Shown: positions 9,012 to 16,315, counted from the stretch's first letter. The stretch is 22,553 bases of DNA from Treponema sp. UBA1226 (GCA_002309195.1 DBWY01000004.1:31113-53665), one strand, 5' to 3'. The notes: generated by a model from the letters alone, not told the origin. Numbers and translations are program-made.

Positions 9012-10472
9012 CTACTCTTCTTCCTCTTCAAACTCAAACTCAACACCGCATTTTGGACAATGTGTCATATCAAGGGTAATCTTTGCTCCGCATTCAGGAC
9101 AGAAATATTCTTCTTCATCAGAATCTGATTCAGAAGCAGCTTCTGTTTCTGCCGGGTTTTCGTCTGATTCTTCAACAAACTCAACGTTTTCGCTGATAAT
9201 TTTATTTACTGCTTCGATATCATCTGCAGTAAGTCCTTCTATATTCTTGAGTGCATCTTCTTCGTATGCATCAATAAACTGCTGAACATCAGCAATACCT
9301 GCTTCCTTAAGAATGTCTGCAACGCGAACGTCAACTCCAGGAAGATCAGAAATTGCATTAACGCTTTCAGAAGTTTCTTCATCCTTAAAGAGGTTGATTG
9401 CAGCCTTGCGTGTTTCGAACTCAGAAAGATCCATACCTGCAGCCTGTTCTTCTGTCTTAACATCGATTGTCCAGTCGCAGAGTCTGTTTGCAAGACGAAC
9501 GTTCTGTCCCTGTTTACCGATTGCAAGTGAGAACTGCGAATCCGGAACAATTGCAAGTGCCTGTTTCTTTTCTTCGTCAAGAATTACTACTTTAGAAACC
9601 TCTGCAGGACTTAAAGCATTCTTGATGAATACAGTAGGATCGCTGTCGTATTTTAATACGTCAATCTTTTCTCCAAGAAGTTCAGTAATTACATTCTGAA
9701 TTCTGTTTCCTTTAAGACCAACACAAGCTCCGACCGGATCTACATCTTCACGGTTTGTATAAACAGCAATCTTTGTTCTGTAACCTGCATCGCGAACAAT
9801 TTTGTAAATCTCAACAGTCTTGTCATAAACTTCCGGAACTTCAAGTTCTACGATTGAGCGTACAAATTCTGGATCACTTCTTGAAAGTACAATCTGAATT
9901 CCGCTTGAAGTCTTTTTAATATCTACGATGAGCGCCTTGATGCGTTCATTCTTTTCGTATTTTTCGCGTGGTGACTGGAACTTAGCAGGAAGAACACCTT
10001 CTACTTTTCCAAGGTCAACGTAAATGTTTCCGTTCTTTTCGCGCTGGTAATAACCGATGATGATTTCACCAACCTTGTCTTTGTATTCGTTGTAAAGATT
10101 ATCTTTAAAGCTTTCGTTCAAGCCCTGATGACCTGTCTGCTTTCCTGTAGATACAGCTGAACGTCCCCATGATTTTGGATCTTCAGGAATATCGATCTCG
10201 TCTCCTTCTTCACATTCAGGATCAAGCTTGCGTGCATCTTCAAGTTCGATTTCGATTATAGGATCATACACACCGTCAACAACTGTCTTGCGTGAATAAA
10301 TTGTAACGTCAGACAAATCATCTTCGAAAACTACGACTGCATTGTCAGATGTTCCGTAAGTTCTCTTGTATGCTGCCTTAAGCATGTTTTCGATTGTCAA
10401 TTTAACAGAATCTTCCGAGATTCCTTTTTCCTGCATTAACTGGCGAATTGCCTCGCCCATTTCTGAAGCCAT
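9012..10472 (-). CDS. nusA: Transcription termination/antitermination factor NusA with C-terminal zinc ribbon
   Basis: NusA binds elongating RNA polymerase and modulates pausing, termination and antitermination. The 486-residue protein has the N-terminal polymerase-binding domain (about 1-125), an S1 domain (135-200), and two KH domains with the GxxG loops GLKGNRIQN (252-260) and IGKQGQNVRLA (318-328). A helix-hairpin-helix-like AR segment follows (ISDLPGV to about 428). After an acidic linker comes a CPEC...CPKC four-cysteine zinc ribbon (C458, C461, C472, C475) and a Glu-rich end; standard NusA has no such module. The ribosome site AGGAGG overlaps the rimP stop codon but lies 12 nt from the ATG at 10472, longer than usual; an alternative ATG at 10460 would be even farther away. 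Confidence 0.95.
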   Translation of the reverse strand: MASEMGEAIRQLMQEKGISEDSVKLTIENMLKAAYKRTYGTSDNAVVVFEDDLSDVTIYSRKTVVDGVYDPIIEIELEDARKLDPECEEGDEIDIPEDPKSWGRSAVSTGKQTGHQGLNESFKDNLYNEYKDKVGEIIIGYYQREKNGNIYVDLGKVEGVLPAKFQSPREKYEKNERIKALIVDIKKTSSGIQIVLSRSDPEFVRSIVELEVPEVYDKTVEIYKIVRDAGYRTKIAVYTNREDVDPVGACVGLKGNRIQNVITELLGEKIDVLKYDSDPTVFIKNALSPAEVSKVVILDEEKKQALAIVPDSQFSLAIGKQGQNVRLANRLCDWTIDVKTEEQAAGMDLSEFETRKAAINLFKDEETSESVNAISDLPGVDVRVADILKEAGIADVQQFIDAYEEDALKNIEGLTADDIEAVNKIISENVEFVEESDENPAETEAASESDSDEEEYFCPECGAKITLDMTHCPKCGVEFEFEEEEE

Positions 10473-10488
10473 TTTTTTTCAAAGCCTC

Positions 10489-10953
10489 CTACACATATAT
10501 AAATTTTGCTTTAGCGATATTTTCAAAACTAACAGTTTTTATTTCTTTTGTATCAGTGTTTTCCAGAGATACAGTTTTTGAATCGGCTTCTTTAATAATT
10601 CCGCCGACCCAGTCACTAACAGTTTTATCCCAGACACGAACTTCATGTCCTTTAAAAATTTCAAATTCCGCAGCATTTTTAATATTGCGGTCCATACCTG
10701 GAGATGTAACTTCCATGTATGTGTCTTCGGTTCCAAGAAGAGCCTGTAAACGAGGAAGAAGAGCATGATGAACTTTTGAACAGTCCTCAACACCAATGTC
10801 TTTTGAAGAATCTTTAGAAGCAATGACGGCACTGATTTTTACAGTACTTTTAGCCGGAACAATCTTTAAATCAACAAGGATATATCCGAGACCCGACACA
10901 AGCGGTTCACAGTCCGAATAATGCGAAATTGATTTTAATGAAACGTAATCCAC
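10489..10953 (-). CDS. rimP: Ribosome maturation factor RimP
   Basis: RimP (154 residues) assists assembly of the 30S subunit. The family signature EVTSPGMDRNIKNAAEFEIF with FKGHEVRV lies in the middle, between an N-terminal alpha/beta domain with the usual GLGYILVDLKI strand and a C-terminal Sm-like barrel. It starts with GTG at 10953, preceded by GGAG at 8-nt spacing. It is the first gene of the rimP-nusA-infB-rbfA-truB operon, and an intrinsic terminator sits immediately upstream of its ribosome site. Confidence 0.93.
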   Translation of the reverse strand: MDYVSLKSISHYSDCEPLVSGLGYILVDLKIVPAKSTVKISAVIASKDSSKDIGVEDCSKVHHALLPRLQALLGTEDTYMEVTSPGMDRNIKNAAEFEIFKGHEVRVWDKTVSDWVGGIIKEADSKTVSLENTDTKEIKTVSFENIAKAKFIYV

Positions 10954-10970
10954 TAATTAACTCCAATAAT

Positions 10971-10995
10971 AAAAAAAGACCCGTTCACACGAGTC
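10971..10995 (-). terminator. Intrinsic terminator just upstream of rimP (leader attenuator or end of the upstream gene)
   Basis: On the minus strand a 6-bp stem, GACTCG with CGGGTC (one G-U pair, loop of 6 nt, 10978-10995), is followed by seven consecutive T residues (10977-10971). Its position downstream of a candidate promoter and 8 nt before the rimP ribosome site means rimP-operon transcripts must read through it. It may equally serve as the terminator of the substrate-binding protein gene that ends at 11074. Confidence 0.7.
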
Positions 10996-11029
10996 CATCT
11001 TAAAAGGTAATTAAAATGTACAGTTACAT

Positions 11030-11056
11030 ATTATAGAAAATAGTATATAAGGTCAA
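11030..11056 (-). promoter_or_regulatory. Candidate promoter of the rimP-nusA-infB-rbfA-truB operon
   Basis: TTGACC (11051-11056) and TATAAT (11030-11035) on the minus strand are separated by 15 nt, slightly short. The predicted start near 11023 gives a leader of about 70 nt that contains the intrinsic terminator. There is no room for a complete promoter between the terminator and rimP. Confidence 0.5.
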
Positions 11057-11073
11057 TAGATTTTGAAAAAAAA

Positions 11074-12756
11074 TCAGTATCCCAGCTGAGTTTTTACGTT
11101 CTGTCTGAACTGCTTTATAGCCTCAGCTTTGGAAATTTCGCCTTTTGCGTATGAACTGCAGCATTCTTTCCACAATTTTTCAAAATCGCTGTCTGCACTA
11201 TGTTCAAGCCCGCCGGTAACATTTTCTGCAATAGCTGCAAACACTTCGTAATGATTTTGACCTCCAAGGAAAGGCTCACTGAAATTTCCTTTTATTTCAT
11301 TAAGGACATTTCTATCCGGGCCCATATCTCCCGTATCTTCTGCCCATTTCTGCTGGAACGAATCATCAGAAACTATATATTTTACAAACTGCTTTGCTTC
11401 TTCCGGATTCTTTGCATTTTTATTTATGGCAAGCCATGTACCGCCCCAGCGGAAAGATGAAGGACCTGGAACCATTGCCCAGTCTCCATCTGTTTTTTCT
11501 TCGGAACAAGGTTTTAAAAGATAATGAAGTCCCCAGCCAGGAAGAAAATATGAGAACACTTCCATATCGTTCCCATTTTCATCTTTCATTTCATCTTTTA
11601 CTCCGTCAAACCATTCATCTGACCACTGGCTCTTATGACCTTCAAGATCTCTTTCTTTTAATGTCCTGCACATTTCCATATACTGTTCCATTGCCGGATC
11701 AATAAAAAGTTTTTTCTTTACAACCCATGACTGTTTTCTGGCACCTTCAAACGGTTTAAACAAATCCTCATATGAAGCAACGATTACACACTTTCCGTTT
11801 GAATTTCGTTTTAAAGTTTCTGCGGTTGATAAAAAATCATCCCATGTAGCTACTCTTTTCTGAATCAAATCAGGATCATCTGTACCAAGATATTTTTTTG
11901 CAAGAGAACGGCGATAAAACATTGCACCAGGACACATATTCCATGCAAGTGCATAAACTTTGCCGTTGTATGTTCCGACTTTTGCAGGAAAATCAACCAT
12001 CTTGTTTTTTATTTCATTATAAAGATCTGTAAGATCGAGAAGACAGTCTGCACCATTTTCTACATATCGTCTTATAAAAGAATCTTCAAGAGTAAACAAA
12101 TCAGGTTCATCACTCTTTCTTGTAAAAGCATCATCAAGTTTTGCAGAAAAACTTCCAGTCGGAATAAGTCTATAATCAAATTCTTTATCAGGAAAATCTT
12201 TTTTATAATAATATTCTATCATTGTCTGAATTTCATCTGTAAAAGACCAGATAGAAACTAAAACATTTGAAGAAGAATTTCCTGAAGCATCAACTATCTG
12301 TTCAGAAGATCCATCGGCCATTGCAATAAGATAACTTGTTACATAACCCTTTGCCTTTACATAACCAAATTCATCAAGTGACGTATATTCTTCATGAACA
12401 TTCGGAGCAAATTTATAAAAGCTGTCCGTTATCTTTTCATAAATTTTTTCTTTTTCATATTCATATCTGTAGGTAACAGATTTTACAAGTGACTTTGCTT
12501 CGAAAGCAATTTTCTTTAATTCTTCAACTTCGGAATGATCACACAAAACAACATTAACTTCTGCTTTCTTTGTATCAGCAAAAACTGCACCTTCATATTC
12601 TTCATCACTGAAAAGGTAAAAAACTAAAGTTTCATCATCTTCAAGACTAAACTGAATTGTAAAAACTTCTGTTTTTTTTTCTTCTGCAAAAGCAGAAATT
12701 CCAAAACCAAAACACAAAATAAATAATAAAAATAGTTTTGTTAATATCTTTCTCAT
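11074..12756 (-). CDS. Family 1-type extracellular substrate-binding protein with an extra N-terminal domain
   Basis: This 560-residue protein resembles periplasmic sugar-binding components of ABC importers. A type I signal peptide with AFA cleavage near residue 24 is clear, and no lipobox is present. The binding-protein fold begins near residue 165 (VLVSIWSFTDEIQTMIEYY). Later blocks such as DLTDLYNEI, GKVYALAWNM, ATWDDFLSTAETL, WGGTWLAINKNAKNPEEA and FVKYIVSDDSFQQKW are typical of the family. Residues about 25-164 are an additional strand- and helix-rich segment I do not recognise. No permease or ATPase genes are adjacent, so the partner is unknown; a role as a sensor or a component recruited by a distant permease is possible. 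AGGTG precedes the ATG. Confidence 0.8.
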   Translation of the reverse strand: MRKILTKLFLLFILCFGFGISAFAEEKKTEVFTIQFSLEDDETLVFYLFSDEEYEGAVFADTKKAEVNVVLCDHSEVEELKKIAFEAKSLVKSVTYRYEYEKEKIYEKITDSFYKFAPNVHEEYTSLDEFGYVKAKGYVTSYLIAMADGSSEQIVDASGNSSSNVLVSIWSFTDEIQTMIEYYYKKDFPDKEFDYRLIPTGSFSAKLDDAFTRKSDEPDLFTLEDSFIRRYVENGADCLLDLTDLYNEIKNKMVDFPAKVGTYNGKVYALAWNMCPGAMFYRRSLAKKYLGTDDPDLIQKRVATWDDFLSTAETLKRNSNGKCVIVASYEDLFKPFEGARKQSWVVKKKLFIDPAMEQYMEMCRTLKERDLEGHKSQWSDEWFDGVKDEMKDENGNDMEVFSYFLPGWGLHYLLKPCSEEKTDGDWAMVPGPSSFRWGGTWLAINKNAKNPEEAKQFVKYIVSDDSFQQKWAEDTGDMGPDRNVLNEIKGNFSEPFLGGQNHYEVFAAIAENVTGGLEHSADSDFEKLWKECCSSYAKGEISKAEAIKQFRQNVKTQLGY

Positions 12757-12765
12757 AACACCTCT

Positions 12766-12794
12766 ATTCTACCCCAGGTTTTTCTGTTTTTCCA
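12766..12794 (-). promoter_or_regulatory. Candidate promoter of the substrate-binding protein gene
   Basis: TGGAAA (12789-12794), a 17-nt spacer and TAGAAT (12766-12771) on the minus strand. The -10 ends 9 nt before the ATG, so the leader would be only about 3 nt and would exclude most of the weak AGGTG ribosome site. The -35 matches only four of six consensus bases. Confidence 0.35.
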
Positions 12795-12815
12795 CAAGAT
12801 AAAATCTCCGTTTAA

Positions 12816-13442
12816 TCACGCATCAAGCCCAAACTCCACAGGGAGTTCAAATGTCATTTCTTTGCCGTCAACAGGGATTGTAAGGCGCGAGCTTATGAGC
12901 TTTAAGCGTTTGATTCCGCAGAGCTTTTTTAACTCTTTATTTGCCTTAAAGTTTCCGTATTTGTCATCGCCTGCAATCGGATAGCCTGCCTTTGCAAGAT
13001 GAATCCTTATCTGGTGCATACGGCCTGTTCCGAGAGTAAGGTGAATATGTGAAAGGATGTAACTATCCATATTCCATGATTTTTTTACTTTATAGAACGT
13101 AAGGGCATCTTTTTTTACACCGTGGTCGACTATCGAGGATTTAAAAGTGCCCTCTGGTTTTTCGGGAACTCCGATGCAGAGTGCGTCGTATTCTTTTTTT
13201 ACGGACTTCTGGCCGATAAGGGATGTCCACTTTGAAGCAGCTTTGGCAGATTTTGCGACTATAAGAAGGCCGCTTGTTTCCTGGTCAAGTCTGTGGACAA
13301 GGTAAACAGGATACCCGAGCTTTAGCGGAAGTTCTTTATCAAGCGGATGGGCAATGTTCTGCCCGCCCTGGCATGCAAGCCCCTGAGGTTTATTTATAAT
13401 GATAATTTCTGAATTTTCGTATATAATAGGAATATCGTTCAT
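12816..13442 (-). CDS. RluA-family pseudouridine synthase
   Basis: The protein isomerises uridine to pseudouridine in rRNA or tRNA. The catalytic block HRLDQETSGLLIVAKS contains the active-site aspartate D53, and LTLGTGRMHQIRIHLAKAGYPIAGDDKYG is the standard second motif of the family, read here across residues of the middle third. At 208 residues it lacks an S4 domain, so it resembles the short TruC/RluA-like members; the target site cannot be assigned. The start is the ATG at 13442 (MNDIPI); upstream in-frame codons add a non-conserved stretch beyond the predicted transcription start. There is no Shine-Dalgarno sequence. It is divergent from the transglutaminase-like gene, with 29 bp between start codons. 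Confidence 0.88.
   Translation of the reverse strand: MNDIPIIYENSEIIIINKPQGLACQGGQNIAHPLDKELPLKLGYPVYLVHRLDQETSGLLIVAKSAKAASKWTSLIGQKSVKKEYDALCIGVPEKPEGTFKSSIVDHGVKKDALTFYKVKKSWNMDSYILSHIHLTLGTGRMHQIRIHLAKAGYPIAGDDKYGNFKANKELKKLCGIKRLKLISSRLTIPVDGKEMTFELPVEFGLDA
13399..13427 (+). promoter_or_regulatory. Candidate promoter of the transglutaminase-like gene, inside the RluA-type coding sequence
   Basis: ATGATA (13399-13404), a 17-nt spacer and a perfect TATAAT (13422-13427). The predicted start near 13434 gives a leader of about 38 nt that carries the AGAGGT ribosome site at 13461-13466. Confidence 0.5.
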
Positions 13443-13449
13443 TGATTTT

Positions 13450-13478
13450 ACTATATAAAAAGAGGTAAAAAATGGCAA
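13450..13478 (-). promoter_or_regulatory. Promoter of the RluA-family gene, placed for a leaderless transcript
   Basis: TTGCCA (13473-13478), a 17-nt spacer and TATAGT (13450-13455) on the minus strand. Seven nucleotides separate the -10 from the ATG at 13442, so transcription should begin at the start codon. The -35 hexamer overlaps the first codons of the divergent gene at 13472. Confidence 0.6.
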
Positions 13479-14683
13479 CAAACAAATCTTTTTTTAATAG
13501 AATTTTGCGCATTAAGTTTTTATCAGTTTTTTTTGTTTTATTCAGCTTAGCAAACGCACTCCACGCAGAATATTTTTCGCTCGACCAGTTTTCGTTTACA
13601 ATGGACATTCCCGAAGGCTACGAGCTTAAAGATTTTAATCCAGAAACAAATTCTTTTTTCTTTGAAACAAGGTTAATGCCGGTAAAGCTGGCGCTTAAAA
13701 TATATTCAGCAGAAGAAACAAAGCTTTCTGCAAAAGACCAGCTTGCAGACACGATGGCGCAGTTAAAAGCAAATTACAATGCAGAAGAGATTTCATGGTA
13801 CAAAAGACCATGCGCACTCGCCTATTACTCTTTTGTAATGCCGGATCAGAAAGAATACACAGGCTGGGCGCTTTCTGTTCAGGTTCCGCTTGCAGCAAAT
13901 CCAAAAGAAAAAGCCAACATGATTTTTTTAACTTATGCAGACAGTCAGATTGCAAAGGACTGCGAGCAGTTTATGATTTCTATCATCGACAGCGTATTTT
14001 TCTGCAAGGAAGATTTCAGACGACCGGGACCCTTTACATGCTTTGCATATCCTAAGACAAAAGATGAACAGATTGTAATAAATATTGCAGACAGAGTTTT
14101 GTCTTCTAAAATTGATGCAGATGCAATTGACAGAAGTAATTTTGTTCTTGAACGCGAATATGCTGTCTTAACTCTTTATGCAAAACATAAAAGCTGGAAA
14201 GAAGCATGGCAGAGATTTTACAGACTCATATTTAAAGAAAGCTACAGCGCACTTGATGCTCTTTCTGAAGACATGTACAAAACCCTTCTTCCTCTTGCGC
14301 AGAGAAATAATTTTGAAAATCCCGAAATGGAATTGATTCAAATGATTTTAGACTGGGTTCAGGATTTCGGATACAGAAGAGATAAAAGCGGAACTGACTT
14401 TACTTCGGTAACGGCAAGCGTACAGGGCGTAGGCTCTGACTGTGACAGCCGCTCCATGCTTATGTGCATTCTCATGGAACACATGGGAATAAAATCTGAG
14501 CTTTTTGTTTCAAGAGAATATAGTCACTCTGTGTTTGGACTTGCGGTAAAACACAACGGTGCTTTAATAAATGTTGACGGAACAGATTATGTCCTGGGCG
14601 AAACAACTGCAAAAGTAAACTTTGGTCTTATCGCACAGGAACACAGCGACACAAATAAATGGATCGCAGTAGATTTACCTTAA
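13472..14683 (+). CDS. Exported transglutaminase-like (papain-fold) protein
   Basis: The 403-residue protein starts with a signal peptide (hydrophobic core FLSVFFVLFSLANA, cleavage after HAE or ALHA near residue 33). The C-terminal third has the transglutaminase-like triad arrangement: C324 in GVGSDCDSRSMLM, H352 in YSHSVFG and D369 in VDGTDY, at family-like spacing. The middle (about 35-190) is a beta-rich domain without a motif I recognise, and 190-300 is helical. The protein is probably periplasmic, acting as a cysteine protease, amidase or cross-linking enzyme; which cannot be decided from sequence. AGAGGT at 13461-13466 supports the ATG at 13472. It is divergent from the RluA-family gene, sharing overlapping promoter DNA. 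Confidence 0.75.
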   Translation: MATNKSFFNRILRIKFLSVFFVLFSLANALHAEYFSLDQFSFTMDIPEGYELKDFNPETNSFFFETRLMPVKLALKIYSAEETKLSAKDQLADTMAQLKANYNAEEISWYKRPCALAYYSFVMPDQKEYTGWALSVQVPLAANPKEKANMIFLTYADSQIAKDCEQFMISIIDSVFFCKEDFRRPGPFTCFAYPKTKDEQIVINIADRVLSSKIDADAIDRSNFVLEREYAVLTLYAKHKSWKEAWQRFYRLIFKESYSALDALSEDMYKTLLPLAQRNNFENPEMELIQMILDWVQDFGYRRDKSGTDFTSVTASVQGVGSDCDSRSMLMCILMEHMGIKSELFVSREYSHSVFGLAVKHNGALINVDGTDYVLGETTAKVNFGLIAQEHSDTNKWIAVDLP

Positions 14684-14705
14684 AATGATGCTGACAGAAT
14701 AAAAT

Positions 14706-14733
14706 TTGACAAAGTGCTTTTTTTTTGTATACT
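14706..14733 (+). promoter_or_regulatory. Promoter of the small lipoprotein gene
   Basis: Consensus TTGACA (14706-14711), a 16-nt spacer and TATACT (14728-14733). A strong AAGGAGGT ribosome site follows at 14739-14746, five or so bases before the ATG at 14751. This is the most canonical promoter and ribosome site in the window. Confidence 0.8.
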
Positions 14734-14750
14734 GGTATAAGGAGGTTCAT

Positions 14751-15434
14751 ATGTTTAAAATTAACAAGGCACTTATACCACTTAGTGTAATAATTGCGTT
14801 TTTCTTTTCGTGTTCAGGTCCATCAAGTGGCTCTTCACCTTCGTCAAACTCTATATCCCAAATTATATCACAAGTAGAAATCAACGGACTTACTGAAACA
14901 ACTTCGAATTTATCAGACATAATAAATAATGGTAGTTGGATAATTCACAACATAAGCAAAACAAGAAAAATTGGAATGACTTTTTCCCAGAACGAATTTG
15001 ATAGTCTGTTAAATCTGAATGAACAGAACGAATTAGATGACATGTGGTCAGAAGAGCACGGGGAAATTTTTATGGAAGCGCTAGCTGACGAACAGTATAC
15101 AGCGACAAGCAAAATTGAATTTACAAAAAATGGAAGTACATATACTTCAACCTCGGGAAATTCTTTATCAAAACCAAAAACAAGTAATCCATTAATAAAA
15201 AAACTTATTGACTATTACTTCAATAATATGTCAGAAACAGGAATTACTAGTTCAATAAGTTGGAATGGTAGTACCGTAACAATAAATAAAGATTTACAAG
15301 GCAATAATTCGGATATATCACATTATATAAAAGACATAATAGAGGACGATTCTTACACATGGAAGAAAAATCCTGAAGGAACAAAGTTTTATATCAACCT
15401 TTACAATGAAGAATATTTGATAGTGAAAAAATAA
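14751..15434 (+). CDS. Small lipoprotein of unknown function
   Basis: This 227-residue protein has a lipoprotein signal peptide (MFKINK, hydrophobic core, lipobox FFSC with the lipidated cysteine at C21) followed by a Ser/Pro/Gly tether. The remainder is Asn/Ser/Thr-rich, with no family I recognise. An upstream frame extension back to 14706 is rejected because it crosses the promoter. Codon usage is noticeably more AT-rich than in neighbouring genes, and the gene stands alone with its own strong promoter, which suggests an accessory or recently acquired gene. It ends 23 nt before a hairpin that acts as a terminator for the opposite strand. Confidence 0.75.
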   Translation: MFKINKALIPLSVIIAFFFSCSGPSSGSSPSSNSISQIISQVEINGLTETTSNLSDIINNGSWIIHNISKTRKIGMTFSQNEFDSLLNLNEQNELDDMWSEEHGEIFMEALADEQYTATSKIEFTKNGSTYTSTSGNSLSKPKTSNPLIKKLIDYYFNNMSETGITSSISWNGSTVTINKDLQGNNSDISHYIKDIIEDDSYTWKKNPEGTKFYINLYNEEYLIVKK

Positions 15435-15447
15435 AATTCATATATGC

Positions 15448-15485
15448 AAACAAAAACGTCAATTTGTACTTTGTACAAATTGACG
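15448..15485 (-). terminator. Terminator downstream of the HTH-EIIA gene
   Basis: A perfect 13-bp inverted repeat (15457-15469 with 15473-15485, loop of 3 nt) is followed on the minus strand by TTTTTGTTT. The plus-strand side has no T-run, so it should mainly stop transcripts coming from 16270. The stem can also form in the 3' end of the lipoprotein mRNA. Confidence 0.75.
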
Positions 15486-15491
15486 GAAACC

Positions 15492-15604
15492 AATCCAATT
15501 AGTTAAAAAATAAAAAGCGTAGCGAGAAGACAAGCGGGCCAAACTTAGAAAGCGTTAAGCTTTCGATTTACCATAAAAGCGTCTCGTTTGGAGCCGATTG
15601 GATT
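15492..15604. repeat. Nested inverted repeats forming a multi-stem structure
   Basis: Three nested pairings occur in order: AATCCAAT (15492-15499) with ATTGGATT (15597-15604); CCAAAC (15539-15544) with GTTTGG (15586-15591), extendable by two G-C pairs past a bulge; and a central hairpin GAAAGC (15548-15553) with GCTTTC (15559-15564). An alternative CGAGA/TCTCG pairing also exists (15523-15527 with 15582-15586). The element lies between the HTH-EIIA stop codon and its terminator. It may be a structured 3' UTR, a small RNA or a MITE-like insertion; none is proven. Confidence 0.5.
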
Positions 15605-15619
15605 CTCGTGAAAGCATTT

Positions 15620-16270
15620 TTAATCTTTAATAAGAAGTTCGTAAGCTTCTTCCGGGCTTGTAGAAGCAAGAAGAGCATCACGAAGTTCTGTCTTCTTTAA
15701 CTTTGCACTCAAGAAACTCAATGTCTGAAGATAATATGTATGCTGATTGTATGCAGCACCAATCATAATCAAAAGCTGAACAGGAACATCATCGATTGTC
15801 TGGAAGTCGATGATAGGATTTTTACAGATTCCGACTGACATAACAAGGTCAGTGATAGAAGAAAGACGTACGTGTGGAATTGCAATTCCGCGGCCGATTG
15901 CCGTAGACATAAGCTCTTCTCTCTTTAAAATTTCTGTTTCGAGTTCCTGAGCAAACTTTACCTGAGGAGCAGTGCTCAAGTTTGCTGCAAGTTCAACTAA
16001 AGCATCGTGCTTTGTCGACTGTTTTATATAAACGATTCTGTCCGGTGAAAGTATGTTTTTAATCTGAACGTCAGGATTAACTGAATTAGTTTTTGAACCT
16101 GATGAAAGACGGTCATTTACCCATTTTTCGATTTCTGTTTTCTTAAAGCGCCATACTGTGCCGATTTTTCCTGCAGGTATTTCACCTTTCTGGGCCCAGT
16201 CATAAACGGTGCGTTCTGAAACACGCAGATATTTTGCTACTTCTTCGATTGTAAGGATGTCTTCTTCCAT
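15620..16270 (-). CDS. Excisionase-type HTH domain fused to PTS EIIA (fructose/Ntr type)
   Basis: The 216-residue protein has two parts. Residues 1-52 are a MerR/excisionase-like winged helix (LTIEEVAKYLRVSERTVYDW, then GKIGTVWRFKKTEIEKWV). Residues 72-216 are a type-2 EIIA domain, with the phospho-acceptor histidine at H133 in the motif GRGIAIPHVRL and the FLSAKLKKTELRDALL helix near the end. Such HTH-EIIA proteins are known in spirochaetes as PtsN-like regulators; phosphorylation state is expected to report sugar or nitrogen status to a DNA-binding domain, but the target genes are not shown here. AGGAG, 7 nt before the ATG at 16270, supports the start. It is divergent from the glycosyltransferase. 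Confidence 0.88.
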   Translation of the reverse strand: MEEDILTIEEVAKYLRVSERTVYDWAQKGEIPAGKIGTVWRFKKTEIEKWVNDRLSSGSKTNSVNPDVQIKNILSPDRIVYIKQSTKHDALVELAANLSTAPQVKFAQELETEILKREELMSTAIGRGIAIPHVRLSSITDLVMSVGICKNPIIDFQTIDDVPVQLLIMIGAAYNQHTYYLQTLSFLSAKLKKTELRDALLASTSPEEAYELLIKD

Positions 16271-16315
16271 CGGATTCTCCTGATAAACTTTTTAAGTCTT
16301 TGTAATCTTTAGAAT

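Noticed and set aside
14706..14750. Upstream extension of the small lipoprotein.
   Set aside because: It would translate the -35 and -10 elements and bury the lipoprotein signal peptide inside the chain.
15480..15610. Integron attC site (treponemes are known to carry integrons), because GTTAAGC fits GTTRRRY.
   Set aside because: The GTTAAGC lies in the loop of the central hairpin rather than at an element end, no matching RYYYAAC partner occurs at the other end, and no integrase or cassette array is present.
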